A stretch of DNA of 64,000 nt from assembly GCA_958296125.1 (NCBI GenBank), contig OY282444.1, forward strand, positions 3,071,623 through 3,135,622. Reading direction: 5' to 3'. Shown here one piece after another: positions 52,570 through 63,136 of this stretch; position 1 is the first letter of the stretch, and each line of letters begins with the position of its first letter. The translations under genes were made by a program, and so were the position numbers. This DNA is from an uncultured Poribacteria bacterium (GTDB lineage Bacteria > Poribacteria > WGA-4E > PCPOR2b). The notes below the pieces were generated by a model. The model worked only from the letters and a program-made list of their open reading frames with translations, ran no database searches and had not been told where the DNA came from.

Positions 52570-53514
52570 TTATCTGGATTTTCTCGTTTCTGCGACTTCT
52601 AGACTTCCCACCAATTCTGCGATTGAACGCATCCCATGCTGTCCGAGATATTCTTCAATGCTGTCAATTACGTCCAAGGAGGCGCGTGGATTGATGAAGT
52701 TTGCGGTCCCGACTGCAACAGCGGAAGCCCCCGCGATACAAAACTCAATCGCGTCATCGCCGGTCATGATGCCACCCATGCCGATAATTGGAATGCTGAT
52801 GGCATTGTAGACCTGCCAGACCATGCGCAATGCGATCGGTTTAATTGCGGGCCCAGAAAGTCCCCCTGTAATGTTAGCAAGCTGTGGACGACGAGTGTTG
52901 ATGTCAATTGCCATGCCAAGAGCGGTGTTGATCACAGAAAGCCCATCGGCACCGGCACGCTCTGCAGCACGGGCAATGACAGTGATATCTGTGACATTGG
53001 GGGAGAGTTTGACAAGTAACGGTAGGGTAGTCTTCTCCCTAACGGCTCTAACGAGTTCATCGGTCAGCTTTGGGTCAACGCCAAAGCTCATCCCACCGCA
53101 ATGGAGATTTGGACAGGAGATGTTAAGCTCGATTGCTGCAACCCCATCGGCACCGTCCAGCTTCTCCGTAACTTCCAAGTACTCTTCCACCTGCTCGCCG
53201 CAGATGTTCACAATTACGGGGACATCGAAGTCCCGAAGGTAGGGCAGCTTCTTATCGATGAAACCATCCACACCAACATTTTGCAACCCGATCGCGTTGA
53301 GCATCCCCGATGGCGTTTCAAAGATTCGCGGCATTGGATTTCCCGCCCACGGCACACTTGTGATACCTTTGACAACGATTGCCCCAAGCTGATTCAGATC
53401 AATGAAATCCACGTACTCGCTGCCGTAACCAAAAGTCCCCGATGCTGTCATAACAGGGTTCTTCATCTGGATACCGGCGACATTAACTTCAAGTGAAGAA
53501 TGGATGCCACTCAT
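52570..53514 (-). CDS. pyrD: Dihydroorotate dehydrogenase, class 1B catalytic subunit
   Basis: 314 residues with GAGGAAG before the ATG. The FMN TIM barrel shows [13 protein letters not shown] near 17-29, [24 protein letters not shown] near 62-85, [11 protein letters not shown] near 130-140 with the catalytic Cys, then [11 protein letters not shown] and the phosphate-binding [22 protein letters not shown] near 245-266. Class 1B enzymes pair with PyrK and pass electrons to NAD+. pyrK lies upstream on the same strand, separated by the pterin dehydratase gene. Confidence 0.95.
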   Translation of the reverse strand: MSGIHSSLEVNVAGIQMKNPVMTASGTFGYGSEYVDFIDLNQLGAIVVKGITSVPWAGNPMPRIFETPSGMLNAIGLQNVGVDGFIDKKLPYLRDFDVPVIVNICGEQVEEYLEVTEKLDGADGVAAIELNISCPNLHCGGMSFGVDPKLTDELVRAVREKTTLPLLVKLSPNVTDITVIARAAERAGADGLSVINTALGMAIDINTRRPQLANITGGLSGPAIKPIALRMVWQVYNAISIPIIGMGGIMTGDDAIEFCIAGASAVAVGTANFINPRASLDVIDSIEEYLGQHGMRSIAELVGSLEVAETRKSR

Positions 53515-53523
53515 TTTTCTTCC

Positions 53524-53865
53524 TCACTCCGCATATAACGTATTCGTTTTCGCTGCCATGATGAAGTCGTTCCGATGCAGCCCTCTGATTTTATGCGTCC
53601 ACCATGTAACAGTTACCCTTCCCCATTCGGTCAAGAGAGCAGGATGGTGACCTTCTGCCTCTGCTAGTTCTCCCACGCGGTTTGTGAACGCCAACGCCTG
53701 TGCAAACCCATCAAACCGGAAAAGACGTTCCAGCCGCTTGATCTTATCACGCTCAATCAACTGCCATTCGGAAACTTGTGGGTGATATTCCGCAATCTCT
53801 GCGTCAGTAACCTTTGGTGCGTCCCGACGGCAGGCTACACATTTCATTCCTGTTAATGCTTCCAT
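53524..53865 (-). CDS. 4a-hydroxytetrahydrobiopterin dehydratase (PCD/DCoH-like)
   Basis: 113 residues from the ATG at 53865, with GAAAGG about ten bases upstream; an ATG 12 codons earlier has no site. The family block [20 protein letters not shown] near 72-91 contains the catalytic His pair, and [12 protein letters not shown] closes it. The N-terminus has CVAC, a possible metal site found in some bacterial members. The enzyme dehydrates 4a-carbinolamine pterin or acts in related recycling. Its place in a pyr operon is unusual; co-transcription with pyrD is likely from the nine-base spacing. Confidence 0.9.
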   Translation of the reverse strand: MEALTGMKCVACRRDAPKVTDAEIAEYHPQVSEWQLIERDKIKRLERLFRFDGFAQALAFTNRVGELAEAEGHHPALLTEWGRVTVTWWTHKIRGLHRNDFIMAAKTNTLYAE

Positions 53866-53975
53866 GATTAAATCGCCTTTCAAGTTAGATTCTGTTGACA
53901 TTTGACAGTAATTATCTTATACTTCCCTGAAGCGGTGGTCCGAGACAATGAAGTGGACGGGTCCGTTCCAGCCTG

Positions 53976-53991
53976 CCCCGATCTATCGGGG
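53976..53991. repeat. Palindrome CCCCGATCTATCGGGG
   Basis: 7-bp stem with a two-base loop; the same CCCGAT/ATCGGG core occurs at 8270-8285, 54231-54247 and 57213-57226. Confidence 0.6.
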
Positions 53992-54230
53992 AGACCAGGG
54001 TTGAGTTACCGTCGCGGTAGGGCATACCGAGACATTAAACGCTGTCCGTGCCGAGACCAGGTGTGGAGATTCTGTAAGACCTCATCATGTGAGGCTCGAA
54101 TCGTCGAAACAAGAAGATAGCACAGAGCAACTGCTACTGGTCAGTCTATCATAAGAATCCCAATGTTTTAACATTGGGAGCCGTCAATGATTGAACCCAT
54201 CCCCGTTCCGAGAGGCCGAGACCCGATGCA

Positions 54231-54258
54231 CCCCGATACGATCGGGATTCAGAGCAAC
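54231..54258. repeat. Palindromic repeat CCCCGAT-ACG-ATCGGGATTC with AGAGCAAC tail
   Basis: The tail matches the reverse complement of the repeats at 8224-8285 with one mismatch, so the element is dispersed. Confidence 0.65.
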
Positions 54259-54368
54259 TTGAGACGATTTCGGACAACCGCTTCGGTTCTTGTGAATAGC
54301 CCGGTGATTACAGCATTTTCCAAATTGACGACAGCAAAATGTCAACACACCCTACCTCTTTTTACGTT

Positions 54369-55196
54369 TTACCAAACAATATCTTCAGCACTGAACACGG
54401 GTCCCTCCGTACAGACCCGCTGATACTCAAACTCACCTCCCGGTGTTTGCACTTTGCAGACACAACCGAGACAGACCCCCATCGCACATCCCATCCGATT
54501 CTCCATCGCCAGTTGCGTGGGAATCTGATAATCCAGCCCAATTTTCGTAACGGCACGCAACATCCCATCGGGTCCACAAGCGTAGATTATAGAATTTCGC
54601 AGCTCGTAGGTTTCTAGGATGTGCGTGAGAAGTTCGGTAACAAATCCGTGATGCCCAACACTTCCGTCATCAGTCGCAATATGTGTTTCAACCCCCATAG
54701 CTTTCAAATCCTCTACGCTCAACAAACGCGCTCGATTCATCGATCCGACCAAGCCAAGCGTGTGCACATCTGCATTCCGTAACGCAGCGGCAAGCAGCAT
54801 CAGCGACGCTATTCCAGCCCCGCCGCCAACAATTATGGCGGGATTCGGACCTGATAAAATCTCGAAGGTGTTTCCAAGCGGTCCCAACACACGAATCGAA
54901 TCGCTGCGCTTCAAGCGTGACAACACATTTGTCCCCTCGCCGATGAGTTGATAGAGCATGGTGATCTGATCGCCTTCGACGGTGTAGATTGTAAATGGGC
55001 GGCGCAGGAGCAATCCACTATCTTGGGGGATGAGAACGTGGATGAACTGTCCGGGGAGTGCGTTTGCGGCAATCTCTGGGCAAGCGCAGCGCAATAGATA
55101 GTGGCTTTCGGCGACCGGCTCGTTAGAGATGACTTCTGTAGGAAGGTCGAATTTTTTAGCGGGAGTCGGCATGGGATTCATGTCATCGTGAGCCAA
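54369..55196 (-). CDS. pyrK: Dihydroorotate dehydrogenase electron-transfer subunit
   Basis: 275 residues from a TTG at 55196; ATG at 55181 is an alternative and neither has a strong ribosome site. FAD-binding barrel at about 15-110 with LLRRPFTIYTVEGDQITMLYQLIGEGT, NAD-binding domain near 120-220 with IIVGGGAGIASLMLLAAAL, and a 2Fe-2S site at the C-terminus (GCAMGVCLGCVCK plus a later VC). It carries electrons from PyrD to NAD+. It leads the pyrimidine cluster, with its own promoter upstream. Confidence 0.94.
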   Translation of the reverse strand: MAHDDMNPMPTPAKKFDLPTEVISNEPVAESHYLLRCACPEIAANALPGQFIHVLIPQDSGLLLRRPFTIYTVEGDQITMLYQLIGEGTNVLSRLKRSDSIRVLGPLGNTFEILSGPNPAIIVGGGAGIASLMLLAAALRNADVHTLGLVGSMNRARLLSVEDLKAMGVETHIATDDGSVGHHGFVTELLTHILETYELRNSIIYACGPDGMLRAVTKIGLDYQIPTQLAMENRMGCAMGVCLGCVCKVQTPGGEFEYQRVCTEGPVFSAEDIVW

Positions 55197-55277
55197 GCGT
55201 AAGAGGACTCTTTTAACGCCTTACTGAGAGTCCAAGCTCGGAGTGAGTTTGTCCATTGACTGTGAAAAGCATTGATA

Positions 55278-55306
55278 ATTTTACCCTGTTTTAGGGAAAA
55301 ACGCAA
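55278..55306 (-). promoter_or_regulatory. Sigma70-type promoter for pyrK
   Basis: Minus-strand TTGCGT (55306-55301), 17-base spacer, TAAAAT (55283-55278), about 80 bases before the pyrK start. The spacer contains CCCTAAAACAGGG, a small inverted repeat that a regulator could use. Confidence 0.45.
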
Positions 55307-55379
55307 CTTTTTCCTGAATCATTAGAAATATGTGAATTCGCAGATCTGCAAATAGATTTCAGGTAACGTAGAAATTTTG

Positions 55380-55407
55380 TTGTATTTTTGGAAAATCGTG
55401 CTATAAT
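55380..55407 (+). promoter_or_regulatory. Sigma70-type promoter for the propeller-like gene
   Basis: TTGTAT at 55380-55385, 16-base spacer, perfect TATAAT at 55402-55407, 51 bases before the ATG. Confidence 0.55.
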
Positions 55408-55457
55408 TTCCGGCGGTTATTACTATAGCAGTTCAAATATAAAGGAAGGGGAAACAG

Positions 55458-56159
55458 ATGGCTAGAAAAATCGAGAGGTTATTCCGTGCGCCTTATGGCG
55501 TACCCAACGGCTTGCAAGTGACAGATGAGGGGTTGTGGGTCGTAGACCAAATCACCGATCGGGTGGCGTTGGTGGAGATTTCCGATGCCTCAGATTACGG
55601 AGTGACTAAACTGATCCGGGATATTCCGAGCGACTGCTCCAACACCAGCGGAATGGCTTATGGTGATGAGGCACTCTGGCTAGCGGCGAATGGCCCTGGG
55701 GATCGGTGGCGGCCAGCACGACCGAACGATGCAAAACCGGGGCTAGGAGAAATCATTAAGACCGATCCACACACCGGAGAATGCTTAGGTCGGTATCCGA
55801 TACCGGATGGCGGCGGCACGCACGGCGTAGAATACGATCATTATGAAGAGGGATATCTCTGGGTCGAAACGCTGAAGAACCAGATCATGCACAAAGTGCG
55901 GATTTCCGATTGGTCTGTGCAACACTCGATTCCGTTGCCATACGGACGGGGACACGGTGTGGTGCGGGTGGAGGATGGCATTTGGGTCGTACATACCTCC
56001 GATCGGGTGATCGTCAAACTCGATTTGGAGAGCGGTGCAGAGCTGGATCGCATTGAGGTGCCGGAGGATGATCCCGAACCTCACGGTCTGTCAATCTTTG
56101 GGGATGATTTCCTCTACTGCGATGCCACATCTGGATGGATAACGAAGATTTCGGTGTAA
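55458..56159 (+). CDS. Beta-propeller-like (SMP-30/NHL-like) protein
   Basis: 233 residues with AAGGAAGG before the ATG, no signal peptide. Repeated blade-like strands with the sequence GLWVVDQITDRVALVEIS, EALWLAANG, GYLWVETLKNQIMHKVRI and GIWVVHTSDRVIVKLDLESG fit a five- or six-bladed propeller. Short relatives are often annotated as glutamine-cyclotransferase-like or SMP-30-like, but no catalytic set is clear. A conserved GTHGVEYDH and GRGHGVVRV could line a central metal or ligand site. It stands alone with its own promoter. Confidence 0.75.
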   Translation: MARKIERLFRAPYGVPNGLQVTDEGLWVVDQITDRVALVEISDASDYGVTKLIRDIPSDCSNTSGMAYGDEALWLAANGPGDRWRPARPNDAKPGLGEIIKTDPHTGECLGRYPIPDGGGTHGVEYDHYEEGYLWVETLKNQIMHKVRISDWSVQHSIPLPYGRGHGVVRVEDGIWVVHTSDRVIVKLDLESGAELDRIEVPEDDPEPHGLSIFGDDFLYCDATSGWITKISV

Positions 56160-56203
56160 ACGGGGCAAGTCAAGGCGTATATACGATTGAGGGGTTACTG
56201 CCG

Positions 56204-56405
56204 TTAAATCCCATCTTCGAGCTCCACCAGAAAAGCCTCCAGATTTGTCAATGCCCGTTGTGCATAGGCGGCAGCGCGTTTCCGACGGGGATTGACCATG
56301 TAGGAGGCGTGCGGCGTTCCAGCCAGTGAGCAAACCTGTTGCGGCGTTTGAGAGATTTGGCGAGGTCAGCGGGCCAGAAGCGATGATGGTAGGTTCGTCA
56401 GGGAG
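56204..56405 (-). pseudogene. trmFO: Remnant of trmFO (folate-dependent tRNA U54 methyltransferase)
   Basis: In the minus-strand reading, LPDEPTIIASGPLTSP matches the mid-N-terminal TIIATGPLTS block of TrmFO. It is followed at once by AATGLLTGWNAARLLHGQSP, which belongs to the C-terminal FAD domain. After a frame change the end reads NPRRKRAAAYAQRALTNLEA, FLVELEDGI and stop, the TrmFO C-terminus. About 200-300 residues are missing between these blocks, and the parts lie in two frames. An intact copy may lie elsewhere. Confidence 0.7.
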
Positions 56406-56469
56406 TTAGATCTTTCATAAATTTCAGGAGTTAAGGGTTAGTCAAGCTAAGTTGTGTGTGCACCCAATC

Positions 56470-57036
56470 CTAAAAAGGTCTTCCCATACGATTAAGCGCC
56501 GGGCGCACTTCGTTCTTGACAGGCTTGATAGTTTGCAAGTAAGCCCACATTGCCTTGAGGTCTTCATCGTTCATGTTCGCGTAAGCATTCTTAATCGGCA
56601 TTGGTGGAAGGAGTTTTCGATTGTTCGTATCGCCTTGATGATGCCCAGTTCGCATGGTGTCAACGAACATTTTTTCCGTCCATTCACCGAGTCCCGTCTC
56701 TTTATCAGGCGTTAGGTTTGCGGCAAATGTTGTTCCAAAAGGGAGCGAAAACGCCGCAAGGGTTGGGGCAGTGAGCATAAAAATTCCACGTTGCATCATG
56801 CTCATCTCGTATTTGGGGTATGGCGCATTCGCAGGATGTCCCGCGAGGTACATACTCATGTCCATTTCTGCACCTTGGCGCGGTGTGTGGCACTGACCAC
56901 AAGCCCCAACCGCATCAACGAGGTATTTTCCGCGTTTAACCTGATCGCTTTGACTTTCTGCATAATTTAAGCAGAGCAATACAAATATCAATGTTGAAAA
57001 GATTGCCATTCCGAAAATCCAGTGTTTTCTGTGCAT
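56470..57036 (-). CDS. Exported c-type cytochrome
   Basis: 188 residues with AAGGAG upstream. A signal peptide or anchor covers about 6-28 (IFGMAIFSTLIFVLLCLNYAES). The heme motif CxxCH is CGQCH at about 51-55, in GKYLVDAVGACGQCHTP. The axial Met is likely in LLPPMPIKNAYANMNDEDLKAMWAYLQTI near 143-171, the usual class I C-terminal helix. It resembles the cytochrome c subunits of alcohol dehydrogenases. It would act in the periplasm as an electron carrier. No partner dehydrogenase is adjacent. Confidence 0.9.
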   Translation of the reverse strand: MHRKHWIFGMAIFSTLIFVLLCLNYAESQSDQVKRGKYLVDAVGACGQCHTPRQGAEMDMSMYLAGHPANAPYPKYEMSMMQRGIFMLTAPTLAAFSLPFGTTFAANLTPDKETGLGEWTEKMFVDTMRTGHHQGDTNNRKLLPPMPIKNAYANMNDEDLKAMWAYLQTIKPVKNEVRPALNRMGRPF

Positions 57037-57104
57037 TGCATCAATTCTCCTTCGGATTTTAATAGGGTAAAAGTGGCTATATTAACGCAAGTTGCTAGTA
57101 GTAC

Positions 57105-57120
57105 GTAGGTTGGGTTGAAC
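57105..57120. repeat. Dispersed repeat GTAGGTTGGGTTGAAC, copy 2
   Basis: Identical to 41223-41238. The 212-base gap 57037-57248 holds this, the hairpin at 57207-57232 and no gene. Confidence 0.75.
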
Positions 57121-57206
57121 ACGATCAATTAGGACTTATGCAGTTGAACGTTCAAAGCCTCGTAGGAGCACCCCCCCGCCTGTCCCCCTGGTCTCCCGCG
57201 AACGGG

Positions 57207-57232
57207 CCTGTCCCGATCCAATCGGGGACAGG
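57207..57232. repeat. Hairpin CCTGTCCCGAT/ATCGGGGACAGG
   Basis: 11-bp stem with one bulged G and a three-base loop, a further CCCGAT/ATCGGG palindrome, 17 bases downstream of the tgt stop; it may end that transcript. Confidence 0.55.
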
Positions 57233-57248
57233 TCGGCACGGACGCTCC

Positions 57249-58930
<1,682 letters not shown>

Positions 58931-59084
58931 CGGTTGGCTCGCAGCACGAGGAGAATTCAGTGTGGCGTGTTGGATGCGTCATGTGTCTTAGAAAATAAAG
59001 ACGGTTTGTGCTGTGGTGATTTAAGCAGAAATCTACTATGGAAAAAGGCACTCGGACTCTCGGTTGCTAACCGGGACAAGGAGG

Positions 59085-59125
59085 GGAGGGAATGGAAGAA
59101 GCGGAAAATACCTTCCTTTCCCTCC
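59085..59125. other. Strong unexplained hairpin upstream of the PH-like gene
   Basis: GGAGGGAA-T-GGAAG pairs with CTTCC-T-TTCCCTCC, 13 bp with one mismatch, around a 13-base loop. No T run on either strand. It lies in the 282-base gap between secG and the PH-like gene, in which no gene is seen. Confidence 0.5.
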
Positions 59126-59212
59126 ACACTTGAAATGATAACCCATGATGCACTCCTAATTTATGCCCCACGCAAGTATACCTATCAGGCTTTAGCCTTA
59201 CGCATCACGTTT

Positions 59213-59647
59213 TTACTTTCCAGCACCGTCTCCAACATCATCTGCGCTATCAGATGACGAATCCACTCCGTCCGCCTTGGTGGTGTCAGCCGCTTCGCCT
59301 GCCTCCGAATCGGCGGTTGCTTCCGCTGTTTCATCTGCAGGTGTAATTGTGACTTCAGACTGCGCTGCCTCTTCCTGAAGCGGTTTTAGTTCACCGCCTG
59401 TTTCACCGTAGAAGCGCATCAGAAACAGTGCCATTACCATGAATCCGATAGCGAGCCACGTTGTAACCTTGGAGAGGAAGGTTGCGGCACCTTGTCCTCC
59501 TAAAATTGATTGCATGCTGCCACCCGCTCCACCAAATGCACTTGATGAAAGTCCTTCCCCTTTACTATCTTGCAACAGGATAATAATGGGCAGCAAAATG
59601 CAGGCGGGTATAAAAAGAGCAAGAATAAAACTAACGACGATTCCCAT
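59213..59647 (-). CDS. secG: Preprotein translocase subunit SecG
   Basis: 144 residues with GAGGAA before the ATG. Two membrane helices (about 5-25, FILALFIPACILLPIIILL, and 60-80, WLAIGFMVMALFLMRFY) flank the SecG loop DSKGEGLSSSAFGGAGG. The first helix-loop signature is the core of the family. SecG supports SecYE-A protein export. The C-terminal 60 residues are acidic low-complexity (Glu, Ala, Asp, Thr), longer than in E. coli. It is co-transcribed with tpiA, as in many bacteria. Confidence 0.93.
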   Translation of the reverse strand: MGIVVSFILALFIPACILLPIIILLQDSKGEGLSSSAFGGAGGSMQSILGGQGAATFLSKVTTWLAIGFMVMALFLMRFYGETGGELKPLQEEAAQSEVTITPADETAEATADSEAGEAADTTKADGVDSSSDSADDVGDGAGK

Positions 59648-59674
59648 GATAGTTCCTCACTTTCGTACTAATTG

Positions 59675-60448
59675 TCAATTGATAAAAAAAACGTTGCACA
59701 CAGCTTTAACAATCTGGGCAAACGATTCCGCCTCCCAGCTCGCTGTGCCGACCAATGCGCCATCCACATCGGGCTGCGCGATCAACTCAGCAGTATTGTC
59801 CGGCTTGACACTACCCCCATACTGAATGCGGACCTGCGCGGCTACATCTGTCGAATAGATTTCTGATACCAGCAATCTGATAAGTGCATGGACCTCTTGG
59901 GCTTGGTCCGGTGTCGCATTGTGGCCCGTCCCAATCGCCCAGACAGGTTCATAGGCGATTACCGTAGACGCGATCTGATCTGCGGATAACCCTGCAATCC
60001 CGTTGAGCACCTGATCTTTGACCACCGCTCCGGTTTTGCCAGCCTCTCGCTCTTCAAGGCTTTCACCGGTACAGATAATCGGTTTCAAGCTGTGTGCGTG
60101 TGCTGCCTTCACCTTGCGGTTGACGTTTTCATCCGTTTCACCGAAATATTGTCGCCGTTCGGAATGACCGATGATTACGTAGTCGCAACCAACATCCTTG
60201 AGCATCCCCGGTGACACTTCGCCCGTGAATGCGCCACTGTTCTCCCAGAATACATCCTGTGCTGCGAGTCGAATATTCCCGCTTGCCAGTGCTTGTGCAA
60301 CTACGGAAAGTCCGGTGAAAGTAGGGGCAACAACGATTTCGATATCGGTGACATCAGCGACCAACGACCAAAGCGACTTAACAAACGCTACCGCTTCACG
60401 GCTGGTCTTGTTGAGTTTCCAATTACCGACAATGATTGGTGTTCTCAT
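59675..60448 (-). CDS. tpiA: Triose-phosphate isomerase
   Basis: 257 residues with AGGAG before the ATG, full TIM barrel. The opening VGNWKLNKT gives the substrate Asn and Lys; catalytic His is in IIGHSERRQYFGE near 95; catalytic Glu in AYEPVWAIGTG near 166; the phosphate loop IQYGGSVKPDN near 210 is intact. It interconverts glyceraldehyde-3-phosphate and dihydroxyacetone phosphate. The order gap, tpiA, secG is common, though pgk, often between gap and tpiA, is missing here. Confidence 0.97.
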   Translation of the reverse strand: MRTPIIVGNWKLNKTSREAVAFVKSLWSLVADVTDIEIVVAPTFTGLSVVAQALASGNIRLAAQDVFWENSGAFTGEVSPGMLKDVGCDYVIIGHSERRQYFGETDENVNRKVKAAHAHSLKPIICTGESLEEREAGKTGAVVKDQVLNGIAGLSADQIASTVIAYEPVWAIGTGHNATPDQAQEVHALIRLLVSEIYSTDVAAQVRIQYGGSVKPDNTAELIAQPDVDGALVGTASWEAESFAQIVKAVCNVFFIN

Positions 60449-60546
60449 GTTCTCCTATTATGGGTTACACATTTGATATTAACCAATAGGGCGACTTTGA
60501 ACCCCAAGAGCCAGTCATCGCAGCGGCTTGGCTTTACAACGCCGTA

Positions 60547-61551
<1,005 letters not shown>

Positions 61552-61552
61552 T

Positions 61553-61586
61553 CATCCTCCATCTGCTTACATCCTCCATCTGCTTA
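61553..61586 (-). repeat. Tandem 17-bp duplication carrying the gap ribosome site
   Basis: CATCCTCCATCTGCTTA occurs twice without a gap (61553-61569, 61570-61586). On the mRNA each copy gives GGAGGATG, so two Shine-Dalgarno sites stand before the gap ATG. A TATAAT on the minus strand at 61690-61685 may be the -10. Confidence 0.7.
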
Positions 61587-61747
61587 ACACACGCCTAAAA
61601 TTATTCCACATAAACCCTCAATTCGTCAAGGTTCAAATTTTGAACAATTTTTCTCGTTTCACGCTTCATAGAACGAACTTAACCATTATACAGATTCTTG
61701 AATCAAAAACAGGCAGGCTCTTTCCCAGTTATCACTTCAAAAAAGAC

Positions 61748-61777
61748 TTGCACGAAACACGGAATCTCGTTTATAAT
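61748..61777 (+). promoter_or_regulatory. Sigma70-type promoter for the LarA-family gene
   Basis: TTGCAC at 61748-61753, 18-base spacer, perfect TATAAT at 61772-61777, 51 bases before the ATG; a second TATAAT follows at 61780. Confidence 0.55.
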
Positions 61778-61828
61778 GTTATAATGGTAAAGTGTATATG
61801 AAATCTCCTAGCTCGGAGGTGAATTCTA

Positions 61829-63103
61829 ATGCGAGTTGGCATGAAATACGGACGAGATCTGCTGGAAGTCGAAATCCCTGATCAGAATTTGGCAGGTGTG
61901 TTGACCCTCCAGAAATCTGTCCCAATTGAGTATCCAGAGCATGCAGTTTGGAACGCAATCGAGTCACCCATTGACTCCGCGCCGCTAGCCGCCTTGGCGA
62001 CGGATCGGACTTCCGCCTGCGTTGTCATTTCCGACGTGACACGTCCCGTCCCTAATAAGCTAATCCTCCCACCAATTTTACAAACATTGGAATCGAGCGG
62101 CCTACCGCGTGAAAAAATCACGATTCTGATTGCAACGGGTATCCATCGTCCCAACGAAGGAAAAGAACTTGAAGAAATGGTCGGCACCGACATTATGAGG
62201 AACTATCGGATTGTCAACCATCTTGCACAGGAGCTTGAAACGCACAAATATCTCGGTTTAACGCGGGGTGGTGCCCCGGTTTACATTGATAAAACCTATC
62301 TGGAATCAGACTTGAAGGTCACAACCGCTCTGATTGAACCCCATCTGATGGCAGGATATTCCGGCGGACGCAAATCAATTTGCCCGGGCCTGGCTTCGAT
62401 CGAGACGATGAAAGTTCTGCACGGTCCACAGATTCTTGAACAGCCGAAAGCCTCAGTCGGCAATCTTGAAGGTAACCCCCTTCATATCGAAGCCACCGAG
62501 ATTGCCTTGATGGCGGGTGTCGATTTTAATGTGAACGTCACAATTGATGCCCAACGTAGGCTGACCGGCATATTTGCCGGTGATATCGTTGAATCTCATT
62601 TGGCAGGTGTCAGATTCGTTGAGAAACAGGTGAAAGTAACATTGCCGCAGCCTGTGGACGCTGTCCTTGTGTCAAGCGCGGGTTATCCACTTGATACCAC
62701 GTTTTATCAAGCCATCAAGGGAATGCTGGCAGCGGTGGAAATCGTTAAGCCGAACGGGAGTATTATTCTGGTCGCGGAGTGCAGCCAAGGAATTGGTAGC
62801 AAGCCTTTCACAGAATTGATTTTGAAGACAAAAGATTTGAAGCAGTTTATTCACGATATTCACGACCCAGCGAACTTTGTCATTGACCAATGGCAATTGG
62901 AGGAGTTAGCGAAAGTCGCGAAAAAAGCCGAAATATACTGTTACGCTGATGGCATACCTTTTGACCAGCTGAAAGACCTATTTGTGCATCCAATCCGAAC
63001 CCCTCAGGAAGGGATTGAGCGCGTCCTTTCCAAACATGGAGCTGATACCCAAATCGCTGCGCTTCCTGATGGTCCCTATGTTTTAGCGAAAGTCGAAAAC
63101 TAG
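61829..63103 (+). CDS. Nickel-dependent lactate racemase (LarA/DUF2088) family protein
   Basis: 424 residues with GGAGGT before the ATG. The family blocks are present: VISDVTRPVPNKLILPPIL near 66-84, ATGIHRPNEGKEL near 101-113 with a catalytic His candidate, EPHLMAGYSGGRKSICPG near 169-186 giving the second His and the cofactor-bearing Lys, and NVTIDAQRRLTGIFAGD. LarA uses the nickel pincer nucleotide made by LarB, LarC and LarE. None of these genes is in the window, and many DUF2088 proteins act on other 2-hydroxy acids, so lactate is not assured. Confidence 0.88.
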   Translation: MRVGMKYGRDLLEVEIPDQNLAGVLTLQKSVPIEYPEHAVWNAIESPIDSAPLAALATDRTSACVVISDVTRPVPNKLILPPILQTLESSGLPREKITILIATGIHRPNEGKELEEMVGTDIMRNYRIVNHLAQELETHKYLGLTRGGAPVYIDKTYLESDLKVTTALIEPHLMAGYSGGRKSICPGLASIETMKVLHGPQILEQPKASVGNLEGNPLHIEATEIALMAGVDFNVNVTIDAQRRLTGIFAGDIVESHLAGVRFVEKQVKVTLPQPVDAVLVSSAGYPLDTTFYQAIKGMLAAVEIVKPNGSIILVAECSQGIGSKPFTELILKTKDLKQFIHDIHDPANFVIDQWQLEELAKVAKKAEIYCYADGIPFDQLKDLFVHPIRTPQEGIERVLSKHGADTQIAALPDGPYVLAKVEN

Positions 63104-63136
63104 TGTCTAGGACAATTATTCCATAAGAGGAGTGAA

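Larger units (their letters stand above)
53866..54368. other. 503-base intergenic region within the pyr cluster
   Basis: No gene found. It holds CCCCGAT-CT-ATCGGGG (53976-53991), a near-perfect palindrome CCCAATGTT-TT-AACATTGGG near 54160-54179 and the repeat at 54231-54258. It separates pyrK from the pterin dehydratase and may contain a terminator or promoter that I cannot define. Confidence 0.5.

Noticed and set aside
53902-54368. Possible tRNA or structured RNA in the pyr cluster gap, with GGCTCGAATC near 54092
   Set aside because: No paired acceptor, D or anticodon arms could be drawn; the palindromes fit dispersed repeats better.
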